Notes: generated from the letters alone by a model not told the origin. A stretch of DNA of 32,334 bases from an uncultured Clostridia bacterium (GCA_947627875.1 CANQXS010000025.1:1-32334); one strand, 5' to 3'. Counted from the stretch's first letter, positions 7,648-15,534 are shown. Translations and numbers: made by a program.

Positions 7648-8571
7648 TCAGATGGTTCCGGCTTCTTTCAGAAGCTTTAATATCAGCGCCATTCTGATGT
7701 ATTTTCCGTTCAGGACCTGCTTGAAGTAGCAGGCGCGGGGGTCCTTGTCTATTTCAACGCTTATCTCGTTCACTCTCGGCAGCGGGTGCATTATCGCAAG
7801 GTCGCTCTTTGCGGTCTTAAGCTTCTGGGGAGTGAGGATATAGCTGTCCTTGAGCCTTAAATAGTCCTCCTCGTTAAAGAAGCGCTCGCGCTGTACCCTC
7901 GTCATATAGAGTATATCGAGCTGGGGCATTACTTCCTCTAAGTTTGTAGTCTGAACGTATTCTATCCCCGCAGGAGCGAGAATTTCGCTTTTAACGTAGC
8001 TCGGGAGCTTCAGCTCAACGGGGGAGATGAGAATTACCTTCAGCCCCTTATAGCGCGAGAGCGCGCCGATGAGCGAATGGACCGTCCTGCCGAACTTGAG
8101 GTCGCCGCAGAATCCGACGGTGAGGTTTTCAAAGCTTCTCTTCTCGCGCTGAATGGTAAGAAGGTCGGCAAGGGTCTGGGTCGGGTGGAAATGCCCGCCG
8201 TCGCCCGCGTTGATTACCGGAACGGTCGCGTTGAGCGAAGCCACGAGCGGCGCGCCCTCCTTGGGGTGCCTCATCGCGATTATGTCCGCGTAGCAGCTGA
8301 CGGTTCTTACGGTGTCGGCAACGCTTTCTCCTTTGGCAGCCGAGGAGCTCTGCGCCTCGGAAAAGCCGAGAACGTTCCCTCCGAGCTCATACATAGCCGC
8401 TTCAAAGCTGAGGCGGGTCCTTGTAGAGGGCTCAAAGAAGAGCGTCGCAAGCTTTTTGCCGCGACAGCGCTCCGAATAGTCTGAGGGGTGGGCGATAATG
8501 TCGTTCGCAACTTTTATAAGCTCGTCTATTTCCTCGACAGAAAGGTCGAGAATATTTATAATACTTCTCAT
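7648..8571 (-). CDS. pyrB: Aspartate carbamoyltransferase catalytic chain
   Basis: The 307-residue protein is PyrB, which condenses carbamoyl phosphate and aspartate to N-carbamoyl-aspartate. It shows the carbamoyl phosphate loop [12 protein letters not shown], the 80s loop [21 protein letters not shown] and the aspartate-binding [10 protein letters not shown]. Its ATG overlaps the pyrE stop in an ATGA arrangement (8568-8571), indicating translational coupling. The adjacent pyrI provides the regulatory chain. Carbamoyl phosphate synthetase genes are not in this window. Confidence 0.98.
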   Translation of the reverse strand: MRSIINILDLSVEEIDELIKVANDIIAHPSDYSERCRGKKLATLFFEPSTRTRLSFEAAMYELGGNVLGFSEAQSSSAAKGESVADTVRTVSCYADIIAMRHPKEGAPLVASLNATVPVINAGDGGHFHPTQTLADLLTIQREKRSFENLTVGFCGDLKFGRTVHSLIGALSRYKGLKVILISPVELKLPSYVKSEILAPAGIEYVQTTNLEEVMPQLDILYMTRVQRERFFNEEDYLRLKDSYILTPQKLKTAKSDLAIMHPLPRVNEISVEIDKDPRACYFKQVLNGKYIRMALILKLLKEAGTI

Positions 8572-9224
8572 CTTTTCGCTCCGTTCACGGCGAGATAGTT
8601 TTTGATGCGCTCAACGTTTTCTTCGTTGCCGCCCTCGGCTTCGAGGTATTCGATTATGTCGTAAACGTTTACAACTGAATAAACCTTAACGCCGAATTCC
8701 TGTTCTATCTCCTTCATAGCCGAAAGCTCGGTCTTTCCCTTTTCTCCGCGGTCGACCATAATAAACACCGCCGACACCTTTACCCCTTCGAGCTTTCCGA
8801 GTATCTCCATACTCTCTCTTATCGCGGTCCCCGCGGTTATCACGTCCTCTACGATAACGATCTCTTCTCCCGGCTTCGGAACATACCCGACAAGTGTCCC
8901 GCCCTCGCCGTGGTCCTTGGCCTCCTTGCGGTTGAAGAAGAAGGGGACGTCTACGCCGCTTTCCGCAAGAGCCGAAGCCGCCGAAACGGCTATCGGAATG
9001 CCCTTGTAAGCAGGACCGAAGAGCACTGCTCTCTTTTTGCCGAGGTTTTCAATATACGCTTTTGCGTAAAACTCGCCGAGCCTGCGAATCTGCGCGCCGG
9101 TCTTGATGTCTCCCGCGTTGATGAAATAGGGTATCTTTCTGCCGCTCTTGGCGGTGAAATCCCCGAATTTCAGCACTCCCGCGCTCTCCAAAAACGAGAT
9201 GAATTCCTTTTTGTAGCTTTCCAT
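8568..9224 (-). CDS. pyrE: Orotate phosphoribosyltransferase
   Basis: The 218-residue protein transfers phosphoribose from PRPP to orotate. The PRPP motif [18 protein letters not shown] is clear, with [12 protein letters not shown] and the [16 protein letters not shown] segment before it. The open frame extends nine codons further upstream to an ATG at 9251 that would overlap pyrF. The start at 9224 is chosen because AGGAGG sits six nt in front of it on the minus strand, and the protein then begins [13 protein letters not shown], normal for the family. It ends in a 4 nt overlap with pyrB. Confidence 0.96.
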   Translation of the reverse strand: MESYKKEFISFLESAGVLKFGDFTAKSGRKIPYFINAGDIKTGAQIRRLGEFYAKAYIENLGKKRAVLFGPAYKGIPIAVSAASALAESGVDVPFFFNRKEAKDHGEGGTLVGYVPKPGEEIVIVEDVITAGTAIRESMEILGKLEGVKVSAVFIMVDRGEKGKTELSAMKEIEQEFGVKVYSVVNVYDIIEYLEAEGGNEENVERIKNYLAVNGAKR

Positions 9225-9240
9225 TTTGAGCCTCCTGTAT

Positions 9241-9939
9241 TTATCCGACAAATTCCTTTACGCATCTTTCATAAGCCGCGACGGGGTCCTCCGCTGCGGT
9301 TATCGGGCGCCCGACCACGATGTAGTCCGAGCCCGCTTTTTTCGCCTCTGCGGGGGTCATAACGCGCTTTTGGTCGCCTATATCGCCGTCGGCGAATCTC
9401 ACTCCCGGGGTAACGGTCAAAAATCCCGCGCCGCACCGAAGATGAACCGCCTCCGCCTCAAGAGGGGAACAGACGACGCCGTCGAGCCCCGAATTCTTCG
9501 CATTTTCTGCGTAGCTCATAACCGTCTCCGCCATCGGAGTTTCGATAAGAAGCTCGTTCTTAAGGGTGTCGCCGTCGGTCGAGGTGAGCTGGGTCACGGC
9601 TATAAGCAGCGGTCTCGTCCCGTCGGGGCGGATAAGCCCCTCGAGCGCCGCGCGCATCATCTTCGAGCCGCCCGCGGCGTGAAGATTGCACATATCGACG
9701 TCGAGCCGCGAGAGAACGCTCATGCTCTTTTTTACGGTGTTGGGAATGTCGTGCAGTTTAAGGTCGAGGAAGATTTTATGCCCTCTTTCCTTTATCTGCC
9801 TTACTATTTCTGGACCTTCGGCGTAAAAAAGCTCCATTCCGATTTTAACGAAAGGCTTTTTTTCTCCGAACAGCCCGAGAAATTCCATTGTCTTCTGCCC
9901 GCTTGAAAAGTCGCAGGCGATGATAACGTCCTTGCCCAT
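9241..9939 (-). CDS. pyrF: Orotidine 5-phosphate decarboxylase
   Basis: The 232-residue protein decarboxylates OMP to UMP. The catalytic Lys-Asp network motif is present as FLDLKLHDIPNTV, with VIIACDFSSGQ at the N-terminus as the first substrate-binding strand and FLTVTPGVRFA and DYIVVGRPITAAEDP near the C-terminus. Its ATG shares one nucleotide with the pyrD stop (TAATG at 9937-9941), so translation of the two is coupled. It precedes pyrE by 16 nt. Confidence 0.97.
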   Translation of the reverse strand: MGKDVIIACDFSSGQKTMEFLGLFGEKKPFVKIGMELFYAEGPEIVRQIKERGHKIFLDLKLHDIPNTVKKSMSVLSRLDVDMCNLHAAGGSKMMRAALEGLIRPDGTRPLLIAVTQLTSTDGDTLKNELLIETPMAETVMSYAENAKNSGLDGVVCSPLEAEAVHLRCGAGFLTVTPGVRFADGDIGDQKRVMTPAEAKKAGSDYIVVGRPITAAEDPVAAYERCVKEFVG

Positions 9940-10850
9940 TAAAGTGAACCTCCTATTATATCCGAAAGCTTTTCTATCCTGTATTTTTCCATAGCCGCAG
10001 GAAGCGACTCTATTATCTTCTTCGAGGCGAACGGGTCGACAAGGTTTTCCGCCCCGACTTCGACCGCCGTCGCTCCGGCGAGCATCATCTCTATAACGTC
10101 CTCCGCCGAGCTCACGCCGCCCATTCCTACAATAGGAATCTTAACGGCTTTCGCGCATTGATACACCATTCTCACCGCAACCGGGAACACCGCCGGTCCA
10201 GAAAGCCCGCCGGTCACGTTTTTAAGCAGCGGTTTGCGGGTCTTAAGGTCTATCCTCATAGCGAGCAGAGTGTTTATAAGGCTTATGCCGTCGGCTCCGG
10301 CGTCCTCGCAGGCCTTTGCAATCTCGGTTATGTCGGTCACGTTCGGCGAAAGCTTTATTATAACCGGCTTTTTGACTGCCTTTTTCACCGCTTCCGTGAC
10401 TTCAAACGCCGATTTCGCGCTCGTCCCGAAGCTCATTCCGCCTCCGTGTACGTTCGGGCAGCTTATGTTTACCTCGAGCCAGCCGACCTGTTCGCAGCAG
10501 TCGAGCCGCTTGCAGGTATAAACGTAGTCGTCGAGCGAGAATCCGCTCACGTTCGCCATAGCCTTTTTATGAAACACCTTTTCAAGCCTCGGAAGCTCCT
10601 CCGAAATAACCTTTTCTACCCCCGGGTTCTGAAGCCCTACGGCGTTGAGCATTCCCGAGGCGCATTCCGCTATCCTCGGGGTCGGGTTTCCGAATCTCGG
10701 TTCGCGGGTGGTTCCTTTAAACGAAAAAGTCCCGAGGATATTTATATCGTAAAGCTCCGCGAATTCATATCCGTAGCCGAAGGTCCCGCTCGCCGGAATA
10801 ACGGGGTTATCGAGCTCTGTGCCGCAGAGGGTAACTCTTGTGTCGGTCAT
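9939..10850 (-). CDS. pyrD: Dihydroorotate dehydrogenase B, catalytic subunit
   Basis: The 303-residue protein is a class 1B PyrD. It oxidises dihydroorotate with FMN and passes electrons to the PyrK partner encoded just upstream. Motifs include NPVIPASGTFGYG, NISCPNVHGGG with the class 1 catalytic cysteine, KLSPNVTDI, GADGISLINTL, and GLSGPAVFPVAVRMVYQ. An in-frame TTG at 10871 would add seven residues and overlap pyrK. ATG 10850 is preferred because AGGAG lies six nt upstream on the minus strand. The pyrK stop is 13 nt upstream. Confidence 0.97.
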   Translation of the reverse strand: MTDTRVTLCGTELDNPVIPASGTFGYGYEFAELYDINILGTFSFKGTTREPRFGNPTPRIAECASGMLNAVGLQNPGVEKVISEELPRLEKVFHKKAMANVSGFSLDDYVYTCKRLDCCEQVGWLEVNISCPNVHGGGMSFGTSAKSAFEVTEAVKKAVKKPVIIKLSPNVTDITEIAKACEDAGADGISLINTLLAMRIDLKTRKPLLKNVTGGLSGPAVFPVAVRMVYQCAKAVKIPIVGMGGVSSAEDVIEMMLAGATAVEVGAENLVDPFASKKIIESLPAAMEKYRIEKLSDIIGGSL

Positions 10851-10863
10851 TGTTTTCTCCTTT

Positions 10864-11595
10864 TCAGTCAAAGTTTATCTCCTCTTTAAAGAGAACCGGT
10901 CCGTCGCGGCAGATCCTCTTATATCCCGCGACAGTCTTGCAGGTGCAGCCCATACAGGCTCCGAAACCGCAGCCCATTCTCTCCTCAAAGCTGAACTGCC
11001 CCGAGGTGGTAATGCTTTTATAAACCGCTCTGAGCATCGGCTCGGGACCGCAGGTGTAAACGTGGGTATAGCTTATCCCGCCGAGCGCGTCGGTGACGAA
11101 CCCCTTTATCCCGTAAGAGCCGTCCGCCGTCGCAACCTTAACCTCGCAGCCGAGCGCTCCGAATTCTTTCTCATAGAAAATCTCGCTCTTAGTGTTGAAG
11201 CCGAGTATCGCCGTCGCCTTTTTGCCCTGATTTATCAGCTCTTTTGCCAAAAGGTAGAGCGGCGGGACTCCGACTCCTCCGCCTATGAGCAGGGGAGCGC
11301 TCCCCGATTTTTCAATGTCATAGCCGTTGCCGAGCCCGCTGAGAATGTCGAGCGTTCCCGCTTTCATCAGCGACATCTTTTCGGTGCCTTTGCCGACTAC
11401 CTTATAAATAAGCGTGAGCCTGTCGCCCTCGGCGTCGCATACCGAAATCGGGCGCCTCAGATAAAGCCCGTCGAGCTTAATGTTCACGAACTGCCCCGGA
11501 GCGGTTATCGCCGAGCAGTCGCCCTCGAGCGTCATTTTAAAAACGTTTTCCGTCAGCGGGATATTCTCCCTGATCTCAAAAAATCCCTGTTTCAT
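10864..11595 (-). CDS. pyrK: Dihydroorotate dehydrogenase B, FAD/2Fe-2S electron transfer subunit
   Basis: The 243-residue protein is PyrK, the flavin and iron-sulfur partner of PyrD that moves electrons to NAD. It has a ferredoxin reductase-like FAD domain (APGQFVNIKLDGLYLRRPIS), an NAD-binding GGGVGVPPLYLLAKEL at about 106-121, and the C-terminal 2Fe-2S cluster motif with Cys209, Cys214, Cys217 and Cys229 (GCGFGACMGCTC). Both subunits of the heterotetramer are therefore encoded side by side between pyrC and pyrF. Confidence 0.97.
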   Translation of the reverse strand: MKQGFFEIRENIPLTENVFKMTLEGDCSAITAPGQFVNIKLDGLYLRRPISVCDAEGDRLTLIYKVVGKGTEKMSLMKAGTLDILSGLGNGYDIEKSGSAPLLIGGGVGVPPLYLLAKELINQGKKATAILGFNTKSEIFYEKEFGALGCEVKVATADGSYGIKGFVTDALGGISYTHVYTCGPEPMLRAVYKSITTSGQFSFEERMGCGFGACMGCTCKTVAGYKRICRDGPVLFKEEINFD

Positions 11596-11605
11596 AGCGT
11601 CCTCT

Positions 11606-12805
11606 TTATTTCAGATTTTGATATACCGGTTTTCCGCCGCAGACCGTCGCCGCGCAGAACCCGTAAAGCCTTTCGCCTTCAAAGGGCGTCGCCCTGCCCA
11701 TGGAGAGAAATTCCGACGGGTCGACGGTAAAGCTCTCGCCGAGCTTCCATACCGAGAAGTCTTCTTCCAAAGGCAGCCCGAAGCGCTCGCGCGGGTTTAT
11801 GCACATCAGCCTTATCAGCTTTTCGAGCGTGATAATGCCCGTTTTAACAAAGTGAGTATACATCGCCGCGAAAGCCGTTTCGAGCCCGACTATCCCGAAG
11901 GCGCTCTTTTCGAGCCCGCGTGATTTTTCCTCGGCTGAATGCGGCGCGTGGTCGGTAGCTATCATATCAACGGTCCCGTCGAGCAGCCCCTCTATAAGCG
12001 CTTCGCGGTCGCGCGGGGAGCGCAGCGGGGGATTCATCTTAAACCGCCCGTCCTCAATAAGGTCTGCATCGCAGAGAATCAGGTAGTGCGGTCCCGTCTC
12101 GCAGGTTATGTCGACTCCGTCGGCTTTTGCCTTTCTAATAAGCGCAACGCTCTCCGCGGTCGATATGTGGCAGACGTGATAGGCGCAGCCCGTCTTTTTC
12201 GCAAGCCCGATATCGCGCTCTATCTGCCGCCATTCGCTCTCCGAGCTTATCCCGCGGTGACCGTGGTTTTTTGCGTATTCTCCGTCGTGGATATATCCCC
12301 CGTGGAGCAGCGAATTTACCTCGCAGTGAGCGGCTATTATCTTCCCGAGGCGCTTTGCCTCGGTCATCGCCCGCTCCATCATCTCCGCGCCCTGAACTCC
12401 CTTTCCGTCGTCAGAAAAAGCGACGGCGTCGCGAGCCATACCTTCAAGGTCCGCGAGGGCTTCTCCCTGCTCCTTAACGGTTATCGCGCCGTAGGGGTGT
12501 ACCTTTATAACGGCGTCTTTTTTTATAATGTCGAGCTGAGCCCGAAGGTTTTCGGGCGAATCCGGCACGGGGCTCAGGTTGGGCATCGTGCATACGTCGG
12601 TATATCCTCCGCGGGCAGCCGCGAGGCTTCCCGAGCGGACGGTTTCCTTATACGAAAAGCCCGGCTCGCGAAAATGAACATGCACATCGCAAAAGCCGGG
12701 TAAAAATGTATATTCGCAGGAGTCGAAGGAAAAGCCCCCGAGGGCTTCCGAAAGCCTCCCCGAGAATTTCTCTTTTAAAAGGATGGGGTCGTAAACGCTT
12801 CTCAT
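11606..12805 (-). CDS. pyrC: Dihydroorotase
   Basis: The 399-residue protein is a class I dihydroorotase, a zinc amidohydrolase that cyclises carbamoyl-aspartate. It shows the metal motif DVHVHFREPGFSYKE, the TMPNLSPVPDSPE region, AHCEVNSL, YHVCHISTAE and the catalytic ATDHAPHSAEEK. It is the first gene of the pyr operon and ends 10 nt before pyrK. The start ATG 12805 follows an AAAGGA site and a leader of about 165 nt with a terminator. Confidence 0.96.
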   Translation of the reverse strand: MRSVYDPILLKEKFSGRLSEALGGFSFDSCEYTFLPGFCDVHVHFREPGFSYKETVRSGSLAAARGGYTDVCTMPNLSPVPDSPENLRAQLDIIKKDAVIKVHPYGAITVKEQGEALADLEGMARDAVAFSDDGKGVQGAEMMERAMTEAKRLGKIIAAHCEVNSLLHGGYIHDGEYAKNHGHRGISSESEWRQIERDIGLAKKTGCAYHVCHISTAESVALIRKAKADGVDITCETGPHYLILCDADLIEDGRFKMNPPLRSPRDREALIEGLLDGTVDMIATDHAPHSAEEKSRGLEKSAFGIVGLETAFAAMYTHFVKTGIITLEKLIRLMCINPRERFGLPLEEDFSVWKLGESFTVDPSEFLSMGRATPFEGERLYGFCAATVCGGKPVYQNLK

Positions 12806-12839
12806 TCTAAATACGTCCTTTCCCTGAATTACGGGACAT

Positions 12840-12864
12840 AAAAAGCCCCGCCGATGCCGGCAGG
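12840..12864 (-). terminator. Attenuator terminator in the pyr leader
   Basis: In the minus-strand RNA, CCUGCCG (12864-12858), a GCAU loop, and CGGCGGG (12853-12847) form a 7 bp stem, followed by GC and five U (12844-12840). It lies between the promoter and pyrC, so it would end transcription before the operon unless prevented. Confidence 0.75.
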
Positions 12865-12866
12865 AC

Positions 12867-12929
12867 AGGTCGAAAGCGCGGGAAGGACCCGCATATTGAT
12901 ATTTCCGACTTATCGACCTCGCCGGGTCG
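12867..12929 (-). promoter_or_regulatory. pyrR binding site: PyrR-like RNA binding hairpin and competing pairing in the pyr leader
   Basis: A hairpin CGACC-CGGCGA-GGUCG (12929-12914 on the minus strand) has a hexaloop that fits the PyrR loop consensus CNGNGA with the flanking CC and GG preserved. The 3 prime half of this stem, AGGUCGA (12919-12913), can alternatively pair with UCGACCU (12873-12867), just before the terminator. That gives the anti-antiterminator versus antiterminator choice known for PyrR/UMP-controlled pyr operons. The assignment rests on structure and loop consensus; no pyrR gene is in the window. Confidence 0.7.
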
Positions 12930-12976
12930 CCTTAAAGCTCTCAACGGAAAGACGCTCCGCCTTTCCGACACAAAAT

Positions 12977-13005
12977 ACTATACCACACAGTCTTAAAAAA
13001 GTCAA
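12977..13005 (-). promoter_or_regulatory. Sigma-A type promoter of the pyr operon
   Basis: Minus-strand TTGACT (13005-13000) and TATAGT (12982-12977) have a 17 nt spacer. The predicted start is near 12970, directly before a 7 bp hairpin (CGGAAAG/CUUUCCG, 12967-12944) at the 5 prime end of the leader. Confidence 0.85.
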
Positions 13006-13046
13006 CCGTAAATTTGCCCTCCCGCGCGGAATTGTTAATATTGCGC

Positions 13047-13083
13047 AAAAGTATTCCCCCGATGCCCCGGGGGATATACTTTT
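13047..13083. terminator. Long inverted repeat, bidirectional terminator-like
   Basis: AAAAGTATTCCCCC at 13047-13060 pairs with GGGGGATATACTTTT at 13069-13083, with one bulged base. Both strands end in a short T run. It separates the pyr promoter from the repeat-rich stretch to its right. No gene that it would terminate is visible. Confidence 0.55.
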
Positions 13084-13337
13084 CGTAAAAAGAGCAGTCA
13101 GGGAGCTTGATATCCTTATTGAGAGCAAGGGCAATGGAAACCTGCCAAAGTGTTTTCAAGGAACCCTATTACCCCTCCCCTCGAGGGGAGGGGTCGTGTC
13201 GTTCGCCGAATGGTGAACGACCAGGGGGTAGGGTGGAACCCCCTCGCCCTCTCTGAGGGAGAGGGGGCAGGGGGTATGGAAGCAAAAAGGCTTTGGCGTC
13301 CGCCGGAATTAACCCGCCGAAAGGCGGCTATCTATTT
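13084..13337. repeat. Non-coding stretch with GC-rich palindromes
   Basis: I see no credible gene here: open frames overlap palindromes and lack ribosome sites. The stretch holds a perfect palindrome CCCCTCCCC-TCGA-GGGGAGGGG (13172-13193), a hairpin CGTTCGCC-GAAT-GGTGAACG (13200-13219 region) and a third hairpin CCCTCTC/GAGAGGG (13247-13265). It begins CCCTATTACCCC and ends GGGGGTATGG (to about 13279), roughly inverted ends, as in small non-autonomous intergenic repeats. Only one copy is present in the window. Confidence 0.5.
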
Positions 13338-13526
13338 ATTTGCCTCGCCCTGCTCGGCAAACAGGGGACCCCCGGCGAGGGTCCCCTACGCCAAAACAGT
13401 CCACCGGACTGTTTTGACTACCCTCCTGCGCTTCGCTGCGCAAGGGATTCCGCGCCTGCGGGCGCGGCAGTGGCTCCGCCCCTTGACCCTGCAAGCCTTT
13501 TGAAAAAGGCTTGACCGAAAACTTTT
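13338..13526. repeat. Dispersed intergenic repeat, copy A
   Basis: The 5 prime end ATTTGCCTCGCC, then TGCTCGGCAAACAGGGGACC, and the 3 prime end GACCGAAAACTTT recur at 21816-22062. The interior is a chain of perfect inverted repeats: GGGGACCC/GGGTCCCC (13363-13385), AAAACAGTCC-ACC-GGACTGTTTT (13393-13415), CCGCGCC/GGCGCGG, and CAAGCCTTTT-GA-AAAAGGCTTG near the end. It contains no supported gene and lies just upstream of the permease promoter. Confidence 0.7.
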
Positions 13527-13554
13527 GATATCATCTCATGAGCCCCCTCTGCCC

Positions 13555-13583
13555 TTGACATTTCCGAAAATTTCTGCTATACT
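13555..13583 (+). promoter_or_regulatory. Sigma-A type promoter of the permease gene
   Basis: TTGACA (13555-13560) and TATACT (13578-13583) with a 17 nt spacer, 40 nt before the start codon. Confidence 0.85.
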
Positions 13584-13622
13584 TTCGCGTGCTGCTTTCA
13601 GCAAAGAAAGGAATCCTTTGAC

Positions 13623-14555
13623 ATGTGGTTTGTTTTTACGCTTCTTACTACCTTCCTCTGGGGCGCCGCCGACCTTTTCTATAAGAAGGGCGCGCGCGGC
13701 GGCGAGGAAAAATACAGCCATCTCCTGACCGGCATAACCGTCGGTCTCGTAATGGGTGCTCAGGCGATATTTATGCTCCTGTTCACCGACGTCGGCTACA
13801 ACCCGATAAATATCCTGATCTATCTGCCGGTTTCGCTGTTCTACATAATTTCGATGGTCGTAGGCTATCTCGGTCTTAAATACCTCGAGCTGTCTATCTC
13901 ATCGCCTGTCCAGAACAGCTCCGGCGCAATAGTCTGCATTCTCTGCCTCATATTCTTAGGGCAGAAGCTCGACCTTCTCTCCGCTTCCGCCGTAATAGTT
14001 ATAACCGCCGGCATCGTCCTTCTCGGCTGGATAGAGCGCGCAAAGCCCTCCGAAATAAAGCCCGAGGACAAAAAGTATTCTAAGAGCGTTTTCGCGCTCA
14101 TCTTCCCGCTCATCTACTGCGTCCTTGACGCTATGGGAACCTTCTTCGACGCCTTCTATCTCGACGACATCGAAGCGACCCCGCTCGTCGGCGTCACCGA
14201 GGAAAACTTCGAGAACGTCGCAAACATATCCTACGAGCTAACCTTCCTCATCGCAGCAATACTTATGCTCATCTACATTCTCGTTATCAAGCGGGATAAA
14301 ATCGAGATACCCAAGCAGGGGAACAAGCTCGCCGCCGCCGTATTCGAGACCGCCGGGCAGTATTTCTACGTCTACGCTATGAGCGGAAACGCCGTAGTCG
14401 CCGCCCCGACGATAGCCGCCTACTGCGTTGTGTCCGCGCTCCTTGCGGGAATTTTCCTCAAAGAGAAGCTCAAGCCTCTTCAATACGTTGCGATCGCGGC
14501 AGTCATCGTCGGCATAATTCTGCTCGGCGTTTCGGAGGGTCTTGCAGAGGCGTAA
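13623..14555 (+). CDS. DMT/EamA-type membrane permease
   Basis: The 310-residue protein is almost entirely hydrophobic segments separated by short loops, about ten membrane helices, in the two-repeat layout of the drug/metabolite transporter (EamA) superfamily. The first half starts FTLLTTFLWGAADLFYKKG and each half ends in a helix followed by a glycine-rich segment (VIVITAGIVLLGWIERAKP; AAVIVGIILLGVSEG). A long loop around residues 175-200 is acidic. The substrate cannot be predicted. ATG 13623 follows AAAGGA with a 10 nt spacing. It stands alone, with its own promoter and a terminator behind. Confidence 0.85.
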   Translation: MWFVFTLLTTFLWGAADLFYKKGARGGEEKYSHLLTGITVGLVMGAQAIFMLLFTDVGYNPINILIYLPVSLFYIISMVVGYLGLKYLELSISSPVQNSSGAIVCILCLIFLGQKLDLLSASAVIVITAGIVLLGWIERAKPSEIKPEDKKYSKSVFALIFPLIYCVLDAMGTFFDAFYLDDIEATPLVGVTEENFENVANISYELTFLIAAILMLIYILVIKRDKIEIPKQGNKLAAAVFETAGQYFYVYAMSGNAVVAAPTIAAYCVVSALLAGIFLKEKLKPLQYVAIAAVIVGIILLGVSEGLAEA

Positions 14556-14572
14556 AGCAATTTTACATTACA

Positions 14573-14598
14573 GCGCCGTTCCTTTGCGGGAGCGGCGC
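14573..14598 (+). terminator. Stem-loop after the permease gene
   Basis: GCGCCG pairs with CGGCGC with an inner UCC/GGA extension, 17 nt after the stop, followed only by ATTTAT. It could be a weak terminator or an RNA-stabilising 3 prime hairpin. Confidence 0.5.
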
Positions 14599-14609
14599 AT
14601 TTATATCGG

Positions 14610-14650
14610 AATCGGTCTGTAATGGTGCTTAGCTTTACAGACCGATTTTT
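14610..14650 (+). terminator. Strong intrinsic terminator
   Basis: AATCGGTCTGTAA (14610-14622) is perfectly complementary to TTACAGACCGATT (14635-14647), 13 bp, with T continuing to 14650. It closes the permease transcript before the nrd promoter region. Confidence 0.85.
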
Positions 14651-14715
14651 GCGTTTCGGTCAAAATTCCGCCTGTAAAGCGCGCATGGTTACGGGAAGCT
14701 TACCGCCTTTACAAA

Positions 14716-14762
14716 ACACAAGTTTTTGAAAAAATTTTTCGCAAAACCACAATATTTTGTGT
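14716..14762 (+). promoter_or_regulatory. NrdR box: NrdR operator in front of nrdG (one good box, one degenerate box)
   Basis: CCACAATATTTTGTGT (14747-14762) fits the 16 nt NrdR palindrome acaCwAtATaTwGtGt at nearly all positions. A degenerate copy ACACAAGTTTTTG begins at 14716, exactly 31 nt (three helical turns) upstream, the spacing usual for tandem NrdR boxes. The good box ends 8 nt before the -35 element. NrdR is the ATP/dATP-sensing repressor of ribonucleotide reductase genes. Confidence 0.8.
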
Positions 14763-14770
14763 TTTGCCTA

Positions 14771-14799
14771 TTGACAAGCGCCGAAATATGCGCTATAAT
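14771..14799 (+). promoter_or_regulatory. Promoter of nrdG
   Basis: TTGACA (14771-14776), 17 nt, TATAAT (14794-14799): a consensus sigma-A promoter 35 nt before the nrdG start. Confidence 0.9.
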
Positions 14800-14833
14800 C
14801 AGCTTACATTCCGCAGAGGGCAGGTGATGAATA

Positions 14834-15526
14834 ATGCAGATACACGGCTTTCAGAAGATGACTCTTTTAGACTATCCCGGGAAGGTCGCGGCAACGTTTT
14901 TTACGGCAGGGTGCAATTTAAGATGTCCGTTCTGCCATAACGCGCCGCTCGTGACAAAAATCAACCTTGCCGACTGTCTGGATAAAAACGAGCTCATCGA
15001 GTATCTTAAAAAGAGAAAGGGAATACTCGACGGCGTTTGCATAACCGGCGGCGAGCCGCTTCTTTCCGACGACGTGTTCGACCTTATGAAGGAGATAAAG
15101 GATATCGGCTATCTTATCAAGCTCGATACCAACGGGACCTTCCCCGAGCGTCTCCGCAGAGCGGTATTCGGCGGACTTGCCGACAGCGTCGCGATGGATA
15201 TAAAGAATTCCAAGCAAAAATACGCCGAAACCGTGGGCGTCAAGGGCTTCGACATCGCTCCCGTAGAGGAAAGCGTCGAATTTCTTAAAAGCGGAGCGGT
15301 AGACTTCGAGTTCCGGACCACCGTAGTAAAGGAGCTCCACACCGAGGAAGATATAAAAGATATATGCGAATGGATAAGGGGCGCGCCGCGATACTACCTC
15401 CAGCGCTTCAAAGACTCGGGGAACCTTATAGGCGAGGGCTTCACCGAGCCGAGCATAGACTTTATGGAAAATCTACAAAAAATCGCGCAGAAATATATTG
15501 AAAAGGTAGAATTGCGCGGCGTTTGA
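14834..15526 (+). CDS. nrdG: Anaerobic ribonucleotide reductase activating protein (radical SAM)
   Basis: The 230-residue protein is a radical SAM enzyme of the NrdG type. It would cleave S-adenosylmethionine to place the glycyl radical on NrdD. The 4Fe-4S motif CX3CX2C appears as GCNLRCPFC near residue 30, preceded by MTLLDYPGKVAATFF and followed by CITGGEPLL, the SAM-binding GGE motif. Its length and the IHGFQKMTLLDYPGK start fit the longer NrdG form (about 230 residues) rather than the short Escherichia coli form (about 154). AGGTGA lies in front of the ATG at 14834. nrdD follows on the same strand behind its own promoter. Confidence 0.93.
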   Translation: MQIHGFQKMTLLDYPGKVAATFFTAGCNLRCPFCHNAPLVTKINLADCLDKNELIEYLKKRKGILDGVCITGGEPLLSDDVFDLMKEIKDIGYLIKLDTNGTFPERLRRAVFGGLADSVAMDIKNSKQKYAETVGVKGFDIAPVEESVEFLKSGAVDFEFRTTVVKELHTEEDIKDICEWIRGAPRYYLQRFKDSGNLIGEGFTEPSIDFMENLQKIAQKYIEKVELRGV

Positions 15527-15534
15527 CCTTTAAA

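Noticed and set aside
12854-13514. Several open frames of 60-120 codons between the pyr promoter and the permease
   Set aside because: They run through promoter elements, palindromes and the dispersed repeat, with no ribosome sites; such repeats often give false small-protein calls.
13172-13526. CRISPR array or tRNA-like element
   Set aside because: The hairpins are all different, with no regular repeat-spacer spacing and no tRNA landmarks.
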